From: an uncultured Bacteroidales bacterium
GTDB taxonomy: Bacteria > Bacteroidota > Bacteroidia > Bacteroidales > Paludibacteraceae
Direction: 5' to 3'
Assembly: GCA_902799185.1 (NCBI GenBank)
Contig: CADBZO010000002.1
Coordinates: forward strand, 45,031-109,030
DNA: 64,000 nt
The notes under the pieces are model-generated. The model was not told where the DNA came from and searched no databases. It worked only from the letters and a program-made list of their open reading frames with translations. Below, in pieces: positions 50,789-58,508 of the stretch. The position numbers were made by a program, and so were the translations under genes. Within the stretch, counting starts at the first letter, position 1; each line of letters starts with the position of its first letter.

Positions 50789-51616
50789 TTATTTTTCGAT
50801 TTTGTTATCTAAAAATAACACAATCTTACCTAAATAGGCACCGCTTTTGCTCATTTGGGCTACAGGGATGCTGTCTCCGTCGAGGTTCGCCACCCTCAGG
50901 TCGTCGTATAACTTATGGGTATGTCCGCCGATGACAGCGTCTATGCCACGGGTGTTCGCCGCCAGCCGGGTGTCGCATGCGTCTTCCGGTGTCTTGCCGT
51001 AGGTGCCCATATGGCTGAGGCAGATCACCAGGTCGCAGCCCTGAGCCCGAAGGGTGTCCGCTGCGGCCTGCGCCACAGGGTAGGGGGCAAGATACCGGGC
51101 GGGAAGGAAGTTCTTGTCCGCTATCAGCCCTTTGGGGTCGCACCCCAGACCGAAGAGACCGATCTTCAGACCGCCCTTATGCAGGATTACCCATGGCTTC
51201 ACCATCCCTTCCATCGCCGTGCCGGTGAAATCATAGTTGGCGCACACTACCGGGAATTGCGCTCCGCGAAGGATGACGGCGAGGGTGTCGAGCCCGTTGT
51301 CAAACTCATGGTTGCCGAGCGTAGCGGCGTCGTAACCCATCCGGTTCATCGCGTCTATCTCCACCCGACCGTGATAGAGGTTGAAATACGGGGTGCCCTG
51401 ACAGAAATCGCCTGCGTCCAACAGCAGCAGGTCCGGGTCCGCCTTGCGCTCCCGGGCGATCAGTCCCATCCGTTGTGCATAACCGCCGGTACCGTTGGAG
51501 CGGGGTTCGACCTGCGAGTGGGTGTCGTTGGTATGCAGGATCGTCAAGTGGTCCGCCTGCGGCGTGCAGGCTGCGAGACAAAGAATAAAGAATAATGAAT
51601 AATGAATATTTCTCAT
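50789..51616 (-). CDS. Lipoprotein metallophosphatase of the 5'-nucleotidase family
   Basis: ATG 51616 gives 275 aa with a lipobox (SLFFILCLAACTPQ) and the calcineurin-like metal site: TILHTNDTHSQVEP, LLLDAGDFCQGTP, TLGNHEFDNGLDTL, VICLSHMGT and VIGGHTHKL. This is the catalytic half of UshA-type 5'-nucleotidases. The C-terminal substrate domain is absent, as in the split arrangement common in Bacteroidetes. The partner is not encoded here. It probably acts in the periplasm or on the surface on nucleotides or similar phosphoesters. Confidence 0.85.
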   Translation of the reverse strand: MRNIHYSLFFILCLAACTPQADHLTILHTNDTHSQVEPRSNGTGGYAQRMGLIARERKADPDLLLLDAGDFCQGTPYFNLYHGRVEIDAMNRMGYDAATLGNHEFDNGLDTLAVILRGAQFPVVCANYDFTGTAMEGMVKPWVILHKGGLKIGLFGLGCDPKGLIADKNFLPARYLAPYPVAQAAADTLRAQGCDLVICLSHMGTYGKTPEDACDTRLAANTRGIDAVIGGHTHKLYDDLRVANLDGDSIPVAQMSKSGAYLGKIVLFLDNKIEK

Positions 51617-51629
51617 ACTACCTATCAAA

Positions 51630-51668
51630 TTTCCTTCTCCCCCTTCGAGAGGGGGGCGGGGGGTGTCC
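51630..51668. repeat. GC-rich palindrome between the phosphatase and mutL
   Basis: CCTTCTCCCCCTTCGAGAGG followed by GGGGCGGGGGGTGTCCTC. It is a member of the dispersed palindrome family and lies 7 bp before the mutL stop. Confidence 0.8.
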
Positions 51669-51674
51669 TCAAAT

Positions 51675-53486
51675 CTAAAATCTCCTTCCTATTTCGTCGT
51701 TGCCTATCAGCGAGACGACGGTCTTGCCGTCCGGCGTGCGGGTGTATTGGGGCAGCCGCAAGAGGCGTGAGACGAGGTCCTGGCGTTCGTTCTCGGTCAG
51801 CGTCTTGCCGGTAGGTATGGCGGCGCTCTCCGCCAGCGAGAGGGCTATCTGTTCGCGCCACTCCTCGCGGGTGTTGGCGTCCCGCTCCTGCACGCGCAGC
51901 AGGATCTCCTGTACTACCGGCACGGCGCTGCGGTCGGCTATCTGTGCCGGTACGCCCTGGATGGAATAGCTGTCAGGGCTCAGCTGTTCGATGTCAAACC
52001 CGATCGTCTGCAGGTCGGGCAGGATAGTGCTCAGCAGTGCCATCTCGTTACGTGGCAGCGCCAGCACTTCGGGGAAGAGGAGCTGTTGCATGGCTCCCTG
52101 GGTGTGCGTCAGTTGGTCCATGAACTGCGCATAGAGCACCGCCACATGGGCGCGGTGCTGGTGAATGAACAGCAGCCCGTCCGCACGCGGTGCTATCAGG
52201 TACCGCTCGTCGAACTGCCATACCGGCCCGGCTATCACCTCCGGCTCTTGCAGCCCCGGGAAGATGTGCTCCTGAGCCTGCGGCTCCGTGATGACGTGCT
52301 CCCGGGAGGCCGGCATCCCTTCGTAGAGCCCTTCCCAGCCTTTCGACGCTTTGTCGGGATAGACGGCGTTACGCGCATGGAAAGGGTTGTAATGCGGATC
52401 GACACTCACCTGAGGCCGGCTCACCGGACCGTCGGTCGGCACAGGGATGTCGAGGGCACCGGCGGTGTCGAAATCAATCTGCGGAGCGAGGGTGAACTTA
52501 CCCAGCGCCTCCCGCACGGAAGCCATCAGGATCTGGAAGATAGCCTGCTCGTCCGCGAACTTGATCTCCGTCTTTGTCGGGTGGATATTCACGTCGATGG
52601 ACTCCGGAGAGATGTTGAAATAGATAAAGAACGACGGCTGGTAGTCGTTGGGCAGCATACCTGAATAGGCGGTCTGCACGGCCTTGAGGAAGTACGGATG
52701 GCGCATGTACCGGCCGTTGACGAAGAAATACTGCTCCGCCTTGCGGGTGGCTGATTCGGGCTTGACCACGAAACCGGATACAGACACCAGTTCCGTCTCG
52801 GTCTTGATCTCCACGAACGACGAGGTGTAGGCGTTCCGCTTGGGGTTGCCGAAGACTGCCTCGATACGCTGTTTCTCCGTGCCGGCAGGCAGCTCGTGCA
52901 GGATCTCGTCGTTATGGACGAAAGTGAACGCCACCTTCGGATAGACCAGCACGATGTGGTAGAACTCCGTCAGGAGGTTCCGCAGCTCCGTCTGGTCGGT
53001 CTTGAGGAACTTACGCCGGACGGGGACGTTGAAGAAGAGGTTGGATACCTTGATGTTCGTTCCTACGGGGCAGGAGCACACCTCCTGGCGGATGAACTCC
53101 GAGCCGTGGATCTCTAACAGCGTACCTGTCTCGTCCTCCGCCCGCCGGGTGGTCATCTCCACCTGCGACACCGCGCAGATGGACGGCAGCGCCTCCCCGC
53201 GGAAACCCATCGTACGGAGCGAGAACAGATCCTGTGCCTCGCGGATCTTGCTGGTGGCGTGGCGTTCGAAAGCCAGACGGGCGTCCATCTCGCTCATGCC
53301 TATCCCGTCATCTATCACCTGCAGCAGCGTCCGGCCCGCGTCACGGACAATCACCCGGACATGCGTCGCATGGGCGTCCAGGCTGTTCTCCACGAGCTCT
53401 TTCAGGCACGACGCAGGACGTTGGATGACCTCTCCCGCCGCGATCTGGTTCGCTACGCTGTCCGGTAACAGATGAATGATATCCAC
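51675..53486 (-). CDS. mutL: DNA mismatch repair protein MutL
   Basis: ATPase that links MutS to downstream repair steps. The 603 aa fit. The N-terminal GHKL ATPase motifs are intact: AGEVIQRPASCLKELVENSL, DAHATHVRV, VIDDGIGMSEMD and TMGFRGEALPSICAVS, then the transducer domain (FFNVPVRRKFLKTD, INVHPTKTEIKF). In the C-terminal domain the DQHAxxERxxYE endonuclease motif is not present; the place reads IHQHRAHVAVLYAQF. From memory, related Bacteroidetes keep DQHRAHV, so the Asp to His change is a local feature. It may lack endonuclease activity. Confidence 0.95.
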   Translation of the reverse strand: MDIIHLLPDSVANQIAAGEVIQRPASCLKELVENSLDAHATHVRVIVRDAGRTLLQVIDDGIGMSEMDARLAFERHATSKIREAQDLFSLRTMGFRGEALPSICAVSQVEMTTRRAEDETGTLLEIHGSEFIRQEVCSCPVGTNIKVSNLFFNVPVRRKFLKTDQTELRNLLTEFYHIVLVYPKVAFTFVHNDEILHELPAGTEKQRIEAVFGNPKRNAYTSSFVEIKTETELVSVSGFVVKPESATRKAEQYFFVNGRYMRHPYFLKAVQTAYSGMLPNDYQPSFFIYFNISPESIDVNIHPTKTEIKFADEQAIFQILMASVREALGKFTLAPQIDFDTAGALDIPVPTDGPVSRPQVSVDPHYNPFHARNAVYPDKASKGWEGLYEGMPASREHVITEPQAQEHIFPGLQEPEVIAGPVWQFDERYLIAPRADGLLFIHQHRAHVAVLYAQFMDQLTHTQGAMQQLLFPEVLALPRNEMALLSTILPDLQTIGFDIEQLSPDSYSIQGVPAQIADRSAVPVVQEILLRVQERDANTREEWREQIALSLAESAAIPTGKTLTENERQDLVSRLLRLPQYTRTPDGKTVVSLIGNDEIGRRF

Positions 53487-53492
53487 TCCTTA

Positions 53493-53729
53493 TTATATTA
53501 ATATATAGAATGTGAAGACGAGCAATCCCAACAGCACGATCCAGAATAGCAGCCGCGACTCTTTCTTCTTGCGCAGCTCCGTCATGTTCTTCTCGTGCTC
53601 CTCGCGGAAGGACCCGTGATGAAGACGCGCAAGTTTTTTATCCTTGCGCGCCTCCTTATCCTCGTCGTAATAAATGGGGCGATAGTCCCACTCACGGGGT
53701 TTGTTTACTTTCGGAAACAGAACCGACAT
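53493..53729 (-). CDS. Small C-terminally anchored membrane protein
   Basis: The 78-aa protein has a charged N-terminal part (YDEDKEARKDKKLARLHHGS, EEHEKNMTELRKKKESR) and one membrane segment at the end (LLFWIVLLGLLVFTFYILI). It lies 6 nt before mutL and is likely co-transcribed. It resembles small conserved Bacteroidetes proteins beside mutL; function unknown. Confidence 0.7.
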   Translation of the reverse strand: MSVLFPKVNKPREWDYRPIYYDEDKEARKDKKLARLHHGSFREEHEKNMTELRKKKESRLLFWIVLLGLLVFTFYILI

Positions 53730-53736
53730 TGGTCAA

Positions 53737-55422
53737 TTATTTCACGATTGCCTGGAACTCGGCCTCCTCAGCGAACTTGGCGAACTCGATGTCGTCTTTA
53801 GCGCGCTCTTTGAGGGCTGCGTCCTTGGCTACGGCTGCTTTCAGGTTCTCGTAAACGGCAGCTTTGTCATTGGTGCGTGCGCCTACGATAGCTTTCAGAT
53901 AAGCGGTGGTAGCATTCGGCTCTTTGACGTTGTTCAGGGTCTGACGGGCAGCTGCGTAGTCCTCGTTGAGGATCTGCTGAACGGCAGCGTTGTTGGATGC
54001 GGTGTTGCCGTAAGCTTTCTTGGCAGCAGCGTAGTCACCCTTCTTCGTGTAGAGCGTACCCAGAGCGGCGTTCAGGTTAGCCTTCGTGCCGGCAGCCTTG
54101 CCCAGGTACTCCTCGGCTTTGGCGAGGTCGTTGTCAGCCATAGCGGCCAGACCGGCGTTGTAGTTCACGTCCGGATCGTTCGGCTGGATCTCCAGAGCCT
54201 TGGCGTAGCAGCGGCGTGCCTCGGCGATGTTACCCTCTGCGAAATAGAGCTCGCCCATACCGTTGTAAGCGCGGTAGTCGTTGTACAGCTCGGCTGCCTT
54301 CTGGTAGATAGCCATCTGCTCTTTGGCGTCCTTGGTCAGCGTTGCGGCATACAGCAACTCCTCTACGCTCAGCTGGGCAGCGTCGGTCTTGGCCAGTGCG
54401 GCAATCTCCTCGTCACTCTTGCCGATTAGGTCGGTGGTGAGGATCAGACGGCTGCGGCGGAGTGCCGGCAGTACCTCGTCTGCGATGGTCTTATAGACGG
54501 CGCTCAGGTTCTTGATCTGAGCCTCGCGCTCCTCGGGATCGCTGTACATACCCAGCACACGGAGTACCAGGTCTTTGTCCTGCATGTTGCTCTGCTCAAC
54601 GGCTGCCTGGAATCCTGCCCAGTCCTCAGCGGTGATGTTAGCCTCTACCTCGTTGGTCACTTTGTTCTTCTTCAGGTCTTTCTTGAGGAAGTCCTGAGCG
54701 GCTTTCTGACGGTTCTTGGCCAGTTTCTCGTTCAGATCCATACCACCGTCCGGGGAAGCGTAACCGCTAACCTCGATCTTGTTGATGGCTTTCTTCTCGT
54801 CTGCCTGAGCGTCCTTGATAGCGGCCTGCAGCGCTTTCATCTCCTCGCTCTTCGTCTCCGAGCTGCGGAGGGTTGCCTGCTGGATGAGGAACTTGATGTC
54901 AGCCTCGGTCATCTCCTGAATGATACGCTGGAACTTGTCCGGCGTAGCTGCCAGTTGGTTGTCCTGAGCCTCGGCCAGCTCGTCGGTCACGAGCACACCG
55001 TCTGCTACTTTGATCTCCGGGATCTCAATCACTTTCTTGCCTACGCGGGCCTCGAAGCGCAGATACAGCTCCGACTTGCGCATCTCCGGCTCGTATTTGA
55101 ACGAGCAGCTCTGGGTGTATTTGCCACCCTGCTTGTAGTTCACGGTCTTGCCGTTCTCTTTGGCCTTCTCGCCTACATAGGTTACAGGCTCGCCCAGTGC
55201 CTCTTTGCCTGCGTATTTCAGGACAGGAGTAACAACCAGCACGCCTTTCTTGGCAAATTTCTTTGCGGGGAAAGTACCGGTGATCTGAGCATCTACTTTG
55301 TCGCCCACCTTCTGCAGCGGGTTCGGGTTAACGGACAACTGGTCCGGATTCGGTAACGTCTTGTTACACGAAGCCAACAATGCTACGGCAGCAATGAGGC
55401 TAAAGAATAAACTTTTCTTCAT
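53737..55422 (-). CDS. Lipoprotein with OmpA-like and TPR domains
   Basis: The 561-aa protein has a lipobox (LIAAVALLASCNKTLPNPD), a beta-rich N-terminal region (about 40-160), an OmpA-like peptidoglycan-binding segment (KIEVSGYASPDGGMDLNEKL, AKNRQKAAQDFLKKDL, about 220-270) and TPR repeats (YNGMGELYFAEGNIAEARRC, YAKALEIQPNDPDVNYNAGL, LGTLYTKKGDYAAAKKAY, about 370-500). It is likely an outer-membrane lipoprotein in the periplasm, perhaps a scaffold. The layout differs from PorE. A consensus promoter is at 55512-55542. It is the first gene of a run with the small membrane protein and mutL. Confidence 0.75.
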   Translation of the reverse strand: MKKSLFFSLIAAVALLASCNKTLPNPDQLSVNPNPLQKVGDKVDAQITGTFPAKKFAKKGVLVVTPVLKYAGKEALGEPVTYVGEKAKENGKTVNYKQGGKYTQSCSFKYEPEMRKSELYLRFEARVGKKVIEIPEIKVADGVLVTDELAEAQDNQLAATPDKFQRIIQEMTEADIKFLIQQATLRSSETKSEEMKALQAAIKDAQADEKKAINKIEVSGYASPDGGMDLNEKLAKNRQKAAQDFLKKDLKKNKVTNEVEANITAEDWAGFQAAVEQSNMQDKDLVLRVLGMYSDPEEREAQIKNLSAVYKTIADEVLPALRRSRLILTTDLIGKSDEEIAALAKTDAAQLSVEELLYAATLTKDAKEQMAIYQKAAELYNDYRAYNGMGELYFAEGNIAEARRCYAKALEIQPNDPDVNYNAGLAAMADNDLAKAEEYLGKAAGTKANLNAALGTLYTKKGDYAAAKKAYGNTASNNAAVQQILNEDYAAARQTLNNVKEPNATTAYLKAIVGARTNDKAAVYENLKAAVAKDAALKERAKDDIEFAKFAEEAEFQAIVK

Positions 55423-55511
55423 AGGTTAAAAATTGTTTATTTAAGTTGTTGGTTGTGCTTTATAAGTGTCGTTTGGTCGTGCGCACACACTGCCTGCACG
55501 CTAATCGGCTG

Positions 55512-55542
55512 CAAAATTAGTAATAATTTTTGACATACGCAA
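55512..55542 (-). promoter_or_regulatory. Promoter of the OmpA/TPR lipoprotein gene
   Basis: TTGCGTATGTCA (from 55542) and TAATTTTG (55519-55512) on the minus strand, with TTG and the -7 box 20 nt apart. Confidence 0.85.
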
Positions 55543-55594
55543 GTATTTGCGACATTTTTTCATAAAAACTTTGTATTATTACGCCAATTCCCGC

Positions 55595-55695
55595 TCTTTA
55601 ACCCCTTTTAAAGGGGGAGAATAACCCCACCCGGCCTCCCCACAAGGGGAGGAGAAGACACCCCCCAGCCCCCTCTCAGAGGGGGAGAAGAAGTT
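55595..55695. repeat. Cluster of three GC-rich palindromes
   Basis: CCCCTTTTAAAGGGGGAG, then CCCCACCCGGCCTCCCC...AAGGGGAGGAG, then CCCCCAGCCCCCTCTCAGAG with GGGGGAG. The last unit overlaps the 3' end of the next gene and supplies its stop codon. Confidence 0.85.
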
Positions 55696-56359
55696 GGCGC
55701 GGATTGGGACAGATACGCGGGCGGAAGCGAAAGGTGTTGGCGCGGCCGGGGAGGATGGGGATGAAGGAGAGGTCGGAAGCAAGGGAGGCTTCGGCGAGGT
55801 GATTTAGGTAGTCGGTGGTGATTTCTATGTTTATAGTCGGCTCTTGAGACTCCTGATTTTGAGCTCTTTGGGCTTCGGCTTGGAGCTGACGGTAGATATA
55901 TACGTAGGTATATTGGTAGAAGCGGGAATAGGGTTTGAGGCCTGGTTCGGGCTTGGCTCCGCCTTTGCAGACCGTATAATAATGGTGGAAGAAACGGAGC
56001 TTCCATTCGAGGGCTTCGATCGAGTGGTCATGCTCCAAGGCGTGGGCTCGGCGCTGGGCTTCCTTGATGAGGTTGCGGTTAGCCACACAAGCCGCTGACC
56101 ATTGTTTCGGGAAATGGTAGGTATAGAGTTCGAAGAGGCCGTTGCGGTAGCGGGAGGGACGTACGACGATGTGTTTACGGTACTTGCGTCCTTCCTTCTC
56201 CGAGTTCATGGCTCCCCAAAGGGCATTGATGCCTCCTATATCCATACGGAAGTAATGCACGCCCCTTTTGCGGGGAGTGGCGGTAGGCGGGAGTTGAACG
56301 AAAAAGGCGCCGACGGATTTCAAACCGTTAATAACGCGTGTTTTGAGGTGTTTTGGCAT
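55676..56359 (-). CDS. Hypothetical Bacteroidales protein with repeat-encoded C-terminus
   Basis: From ATG 56359 it has 227 aa and starts MPKHLKTRVINGLKSVGAFF. I do not recognise a named family. The body is basic and aromatic (GVHYFRMDIGGINALWGAMN, RKHIVVRPSRYRNGLFELYT, ALEHDHSIEALEWKLRFFHH, YYTVCKGG, YSRFYQYTYVYIYRQLQ), suggesting a nucleic-acid or ribosome contact. The last residues (RQLLLPL) and the stop are read from a CTCCCCCTCTGAGAGGGGG palindrome. The frame is open further upstream to 56473 through DEHWTNIG-like repeats; if used, the protein would carry four-residue repeats at its start. Promoter at 56576-56606. Confidence 0.6.
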   Translation of the reverse strand: MPKHLKTRVINGLKSVGAFFVQLPPTATPRKRGVHYFRMDIGGINALWGAMNSEKEGRKYRKHIVVRPSRYRNGLFELYTYHFPKQWSAACVANRNLIKEAQRRAHALEHDHSIEALEWKLRFFHHYYTVCKGGAKPEPGLKPYSRFYQYTYVYIYRQLQAEAQRAQNQESQEPTINIEITTDYLNHLAEASLASDLSFIPILPGRANTFRFRPRICPNPRQLLLPL

Positions 56360-56432
56360 ATGTTGTAAATAGTTGTAGGTGTGTGGTTTATGTGATGTTT
56401 GTGTTTGACAAAGTCTAGGATTCGTCCGAGGC

Positions 56433-56516
56433 TGGTCCAATGTTTGTCCAATGTTCGTCCAATGTTCGTCCAATGTTCGTCCGATGTTGGTCTGAAGTTG
56501 GTCCTATGTTGGGCCG
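56433..56516. repeat. 12-bp tandem repeat upstream of the 56359 gene
   Basis: About seven degenerate copies of GTCCAATGTTCG lie in the leader of the minus-strand gene. The 12-bp period keeps the frame, reading DEHWTNIG-like units on the minus strand. Confidence 0.85.
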
Positions 56517-56575
56517 GGAGGGAGGTGGTTTGGGATGGTTTTAGGATCAATCGGGGATGTTTCTGAAATCGGGTA

Positions 56576-56606
56576 CAAAGATACAACAATTTTTTGGAAT
56601 ATGCAA
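56576..56606 (-). promoter_or_regulatory. Promoter of the 56359 gene
   Basis: TTGCATATTCC (from 56606) and TATCTTTG (56583-56576) on the minus strand, with TTG and the -7 box 20 nt apart. The leader would be about 210 nt and includes the 12-bp repeats. Confidence 0.8.
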
Positions 56607-56720
56607 ATTTTTTGGAGAGAAACCCTCTCTCCCTTCCTCCTGCTCTCCCTCTGCTTGCGGAACTACGGAATCATTTCTGGCGGAAAAAAACATAAAAATA
56701 CTGAAAAAATGCGTGCGCGC

Positions 56721-56751
56721 TTGCATATGTGCAAAAAAAGTTGTACCTTTG
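56721..56751 (+). promoter_or_regulatory. Promoter of the 56760 operon
   Basis: TTGCATATGTGCAA (from 56721) and TACCTTTG (56744-56751), with TTG and the -7 box 20 nt apart. The ATG at 56760 follows almost at once, so the leader is only a few bases. Confidence 0.85.
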
Positions 56752-56759
56752 TAGCCGAT

Positions 56760-57305
56760 ATGAGAAAAAGACTGCCAAAAATAGCCAAAGGTGTAGCGGC
56801 TCGTGTCGTAGCGGGCATCGCTGTGTGCGTCATGGCGGGCGTGGTGATGACGGGTTGTAACAAACCGTCGAAGGTGGAGCAGTACCGTGCGGAGAAACAC
56901 GAGCGGGACTCTGCCGGTCTGGCGGACCAGAAGCGGAGTATGGCCTATTACGAGCAGCAGTTGGCGGAGGTGACGCCCAAGGCGGATTCGCTCTTGGCGT
57001 ATTTCCGATACGAGAAGAACGACAAGTACCAGGACCACGGCAACTACGTGGTGCAGAACGCGAAGCTGAAGGTGTGGAACGAGCTGCGGGTGCTGGTGCG
57101 TGACGACGGCGGGGCGTTGCTGGTGTATAAGAACGGCAAGCGTCTGAGCGACGGACAGGTGGCGGAGTTAGTGCAGAAAGAAGACAAGGCGGTGCTCTGC
57201 GCCATGGAGCTCCAAACCGTGATGCGCGACATACGCGAGTTGGAGAAACGTATCCAACGGACCTCGCTGGAGATACAGAAATACGAAAAACGATTGCAAC
57301 TATGA
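56760..57305 (+). CDS. Coiled-coil lipoprotein of unknown function
   Basis: ATG 56760 gives 181 aa with a lipobox (VCVMAGVVMTGCNKPSKVEQ) and long charged helices (YRAEKHERDSAGLADQKRSM, AYYEQQLAEVTPKADSLLAY, and ELEKRIQRTSLEIQKYEKRL at the C-terminus), likely coiled coils. A short beta segment (LRVLVRDDGGALLVYKNGKR) lies between. It is probably a periplasmic lipoprotein. It overlaps the next gene by 4 nt (ATGA), so the two are co-translated. The family is not known to me. Confidence 0.75.
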   Translation: MRKRLPKIAKGVAARVVAGIAVCVMAGVVMTGCNKPSKVEQYRAEKHERDSAGLADQKRSMAYYEQQLAEVTPKADSLLAYFRYEKNDKYQDHGNYVVQNAKLKVWNELRVLVRDDGGALLVYKNGKRLSDGQVAELVQKEDKAVLCAMELQTVMRDIRELEKRIQRTSLEIQKYEKRLQL

Positions 57306-57733
57306 GTGAAACGAAATACGAGAGCAAGATCACCTCGGCGCGCTGCTCGGCGCAGGAGATTTACCGGGTGTTGAGTAACCTGCAGAACCTGGAACGCGTG
57401 CGCGAGTTCATTCCGCAGGATAAGATTCAAGAGATGGAGATAGAGCCTGACCGCGTGCGTATGAAAGTGGACGGCCTGGCGCAGAAGATCACCATCGCCA
57501 TCGTGGACCGGATTGAGAACGACACCGTGAAGTTCGGTGCCGAAGGGATTCCCATGGATGCTAACTTCTGGATCCAACTCAAGGAGGTGAGCCCCACTGA
57601 CACGCGTATCAAACTGACAGTGAAGGCGGATATACCGTTCATGTTCAAGATGATGGTGGATAAGAAACTGCAGCAGGGGCTCGACCAGGCGGCGGACATG
57701 TTGGCGCAGTTCCCCTACGGTCAGTGGAGTTGA
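57302..57733 (+). CDS. SRPBCC (START-like) family protein
   Basis: The 143-aa protein has the helix-grip pattern: KYESKITSARCSAQEIYRVL, LQNLERVREFI, then strands ending FWIQLKEVSPTDTRIKLTVK and a long C-terminal helix (MMVDKKLQQGLDQAADMLAQ). It may bind a hydrophobic ligand or act in lipid handling, which fits the phosphatidylserine decarboxylase gene that follows. The ligand is unknown. Its TGA stop lies in the first unit of a GTTGACAGTTGA repeat (57732-57763). Confidence 0.82.
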   Translation: MSETKYESKITSARCSAQEIYRVLSNLQNLERVREFIPQDKIQEMEIEPDRVRMKVDGLAQKITIAIVDRIENDTVKFGAEGIPMDANFWIQLKEVSPTDTRIKLTVKADIPFMFKMMVDKKLQQGLDQAADMLAQFPYGQWS

Positions 57734-57763
57734 CAGTTGACAGTTGAAAGTTGAAAGTTGATA
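57730..57763. repeat. GTTGACAGTTGAAAGTTGA repeat before psd
   Basis: Four degenerate 10/7-bp GTTGA-type steps overlap the stop of the SRPBCC gene and end 14 bp before the psd start. Confidence 0.8.
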
Positions 57764-57776
57764 TTTAGATTGATAT

Positions 57777-58454
57777 ATGAAAACACCAAAGATTCACAGA
57801 GAGGGCCGCGGACTGATTGTCGGCACGGTGCTGCTGCTCTTTATCATCAATGTGCCGATTTATCTGTTCGTCCAGCCCCACTGGGTGTTCGCCGTCACGC
57901 TGATTCTCACGGCGATGCTGCTGGTCTTCGTGACCTATTTCTTCCGTAACCCGGTACGTATCCTGGAGATAGATGACCCGAACTTCATCATCGCTCCGGC
58001 GGACGGCCGCGTGGTAGTGGTGGAGCCGACGGACGAGAACGAGTATTTCCATGAGCGGAAATTACAGGTGTCGATCTTCATGTCGCCCTTCAACGTGCAC
58101 GCCAACTGGTACCCCATCGAGGGAACTATCCTCGTGAGCGAGCACCAGAAAGGTCATCACAAGGGCGCGTGGCTGCCGAAATCGAGCACGGAGAACGAGC
58201 GCAGTCTGGTAGTCATCGAGACGCCGAACAAAGTGCAGATAGCCGTCCGGCAGATAGCCGGCGCCATGGCACGCCGTATCGTCACCTACGCCAAACCCGG
58301 CCACCAGGCGCACCGTAACACCCATCTGGGTTTCATCAAATTAGGCAGCCGCGTGGATATGTACCTGCCGCTGGATACGGAGATGTTCGTAGCCGTAGGC
58401 GAGGCTGTACGAGGCAATGAAACCATTATTGGACGACTTGCTGATGGAAATTAA
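57777..58454 (+). CDS. psd: Phosphatidylserine decarboxylase
   Basis: Pyruvoyl enzyme that converts phosphatidylserine to phosphatidylethanolamine. The 225 aa match the short (type II/archaetidyl-like) form. Two N-terminal membrane segments (LIVGTVLLLFIINVPIYLFV, VFAVTLILTAMLLVFVTYFF) are followed by NPVRILEIDDPNFIIAPADG, SIFMSPFNVHANWYPIEG and HLGFIKLGSRVDMYLP, where the Gly-Ser pair is the self-cleavage site that makes the pyruvoyl group. The next gene is deoC, so no phosphatidylserine synthase gene adjoins here. Confidence 0.95.
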   Translation: MKTPKIHREGRGLIVGTVLLLFIINVPIYLFVQPHWVFAVTLILTAMLLVFVTYFFRNPVRILEIDDPNFIIAPADGRVVVVEPTDENEYFHERKLQVSIFMSPFNVHANWYPIEGTILVSEHQKGHHKGAWLPKSSTENERSLVVIETPNKVQIAVRQIAGAMARRIVTYAKPGHQAHRNTHLGFIKLGSRVDMYLPLDTEMFVAVGEAVRGNETIIGRLADGN

Positions 58455-58505
58455 AAATTGAAAATTACGAATTACGAATTACGAATTACGAGTTAAAAAT
58501 TACGA
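58452..58505. repeat. AATTACGAATTACGA simple repeat between psd and deoC
   Basis: About five copies of AATTACG, with degenerate ends, fill the gap from the psd stop to the deoC start. Confidence 0.85.
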
Positions 58506-58508
58506 ACC

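Noticed and set aside
56433..56516. CRISPR-like repeats at 56.4 kb
   Set aside because: A 12-bp tandem repeat without spacers.
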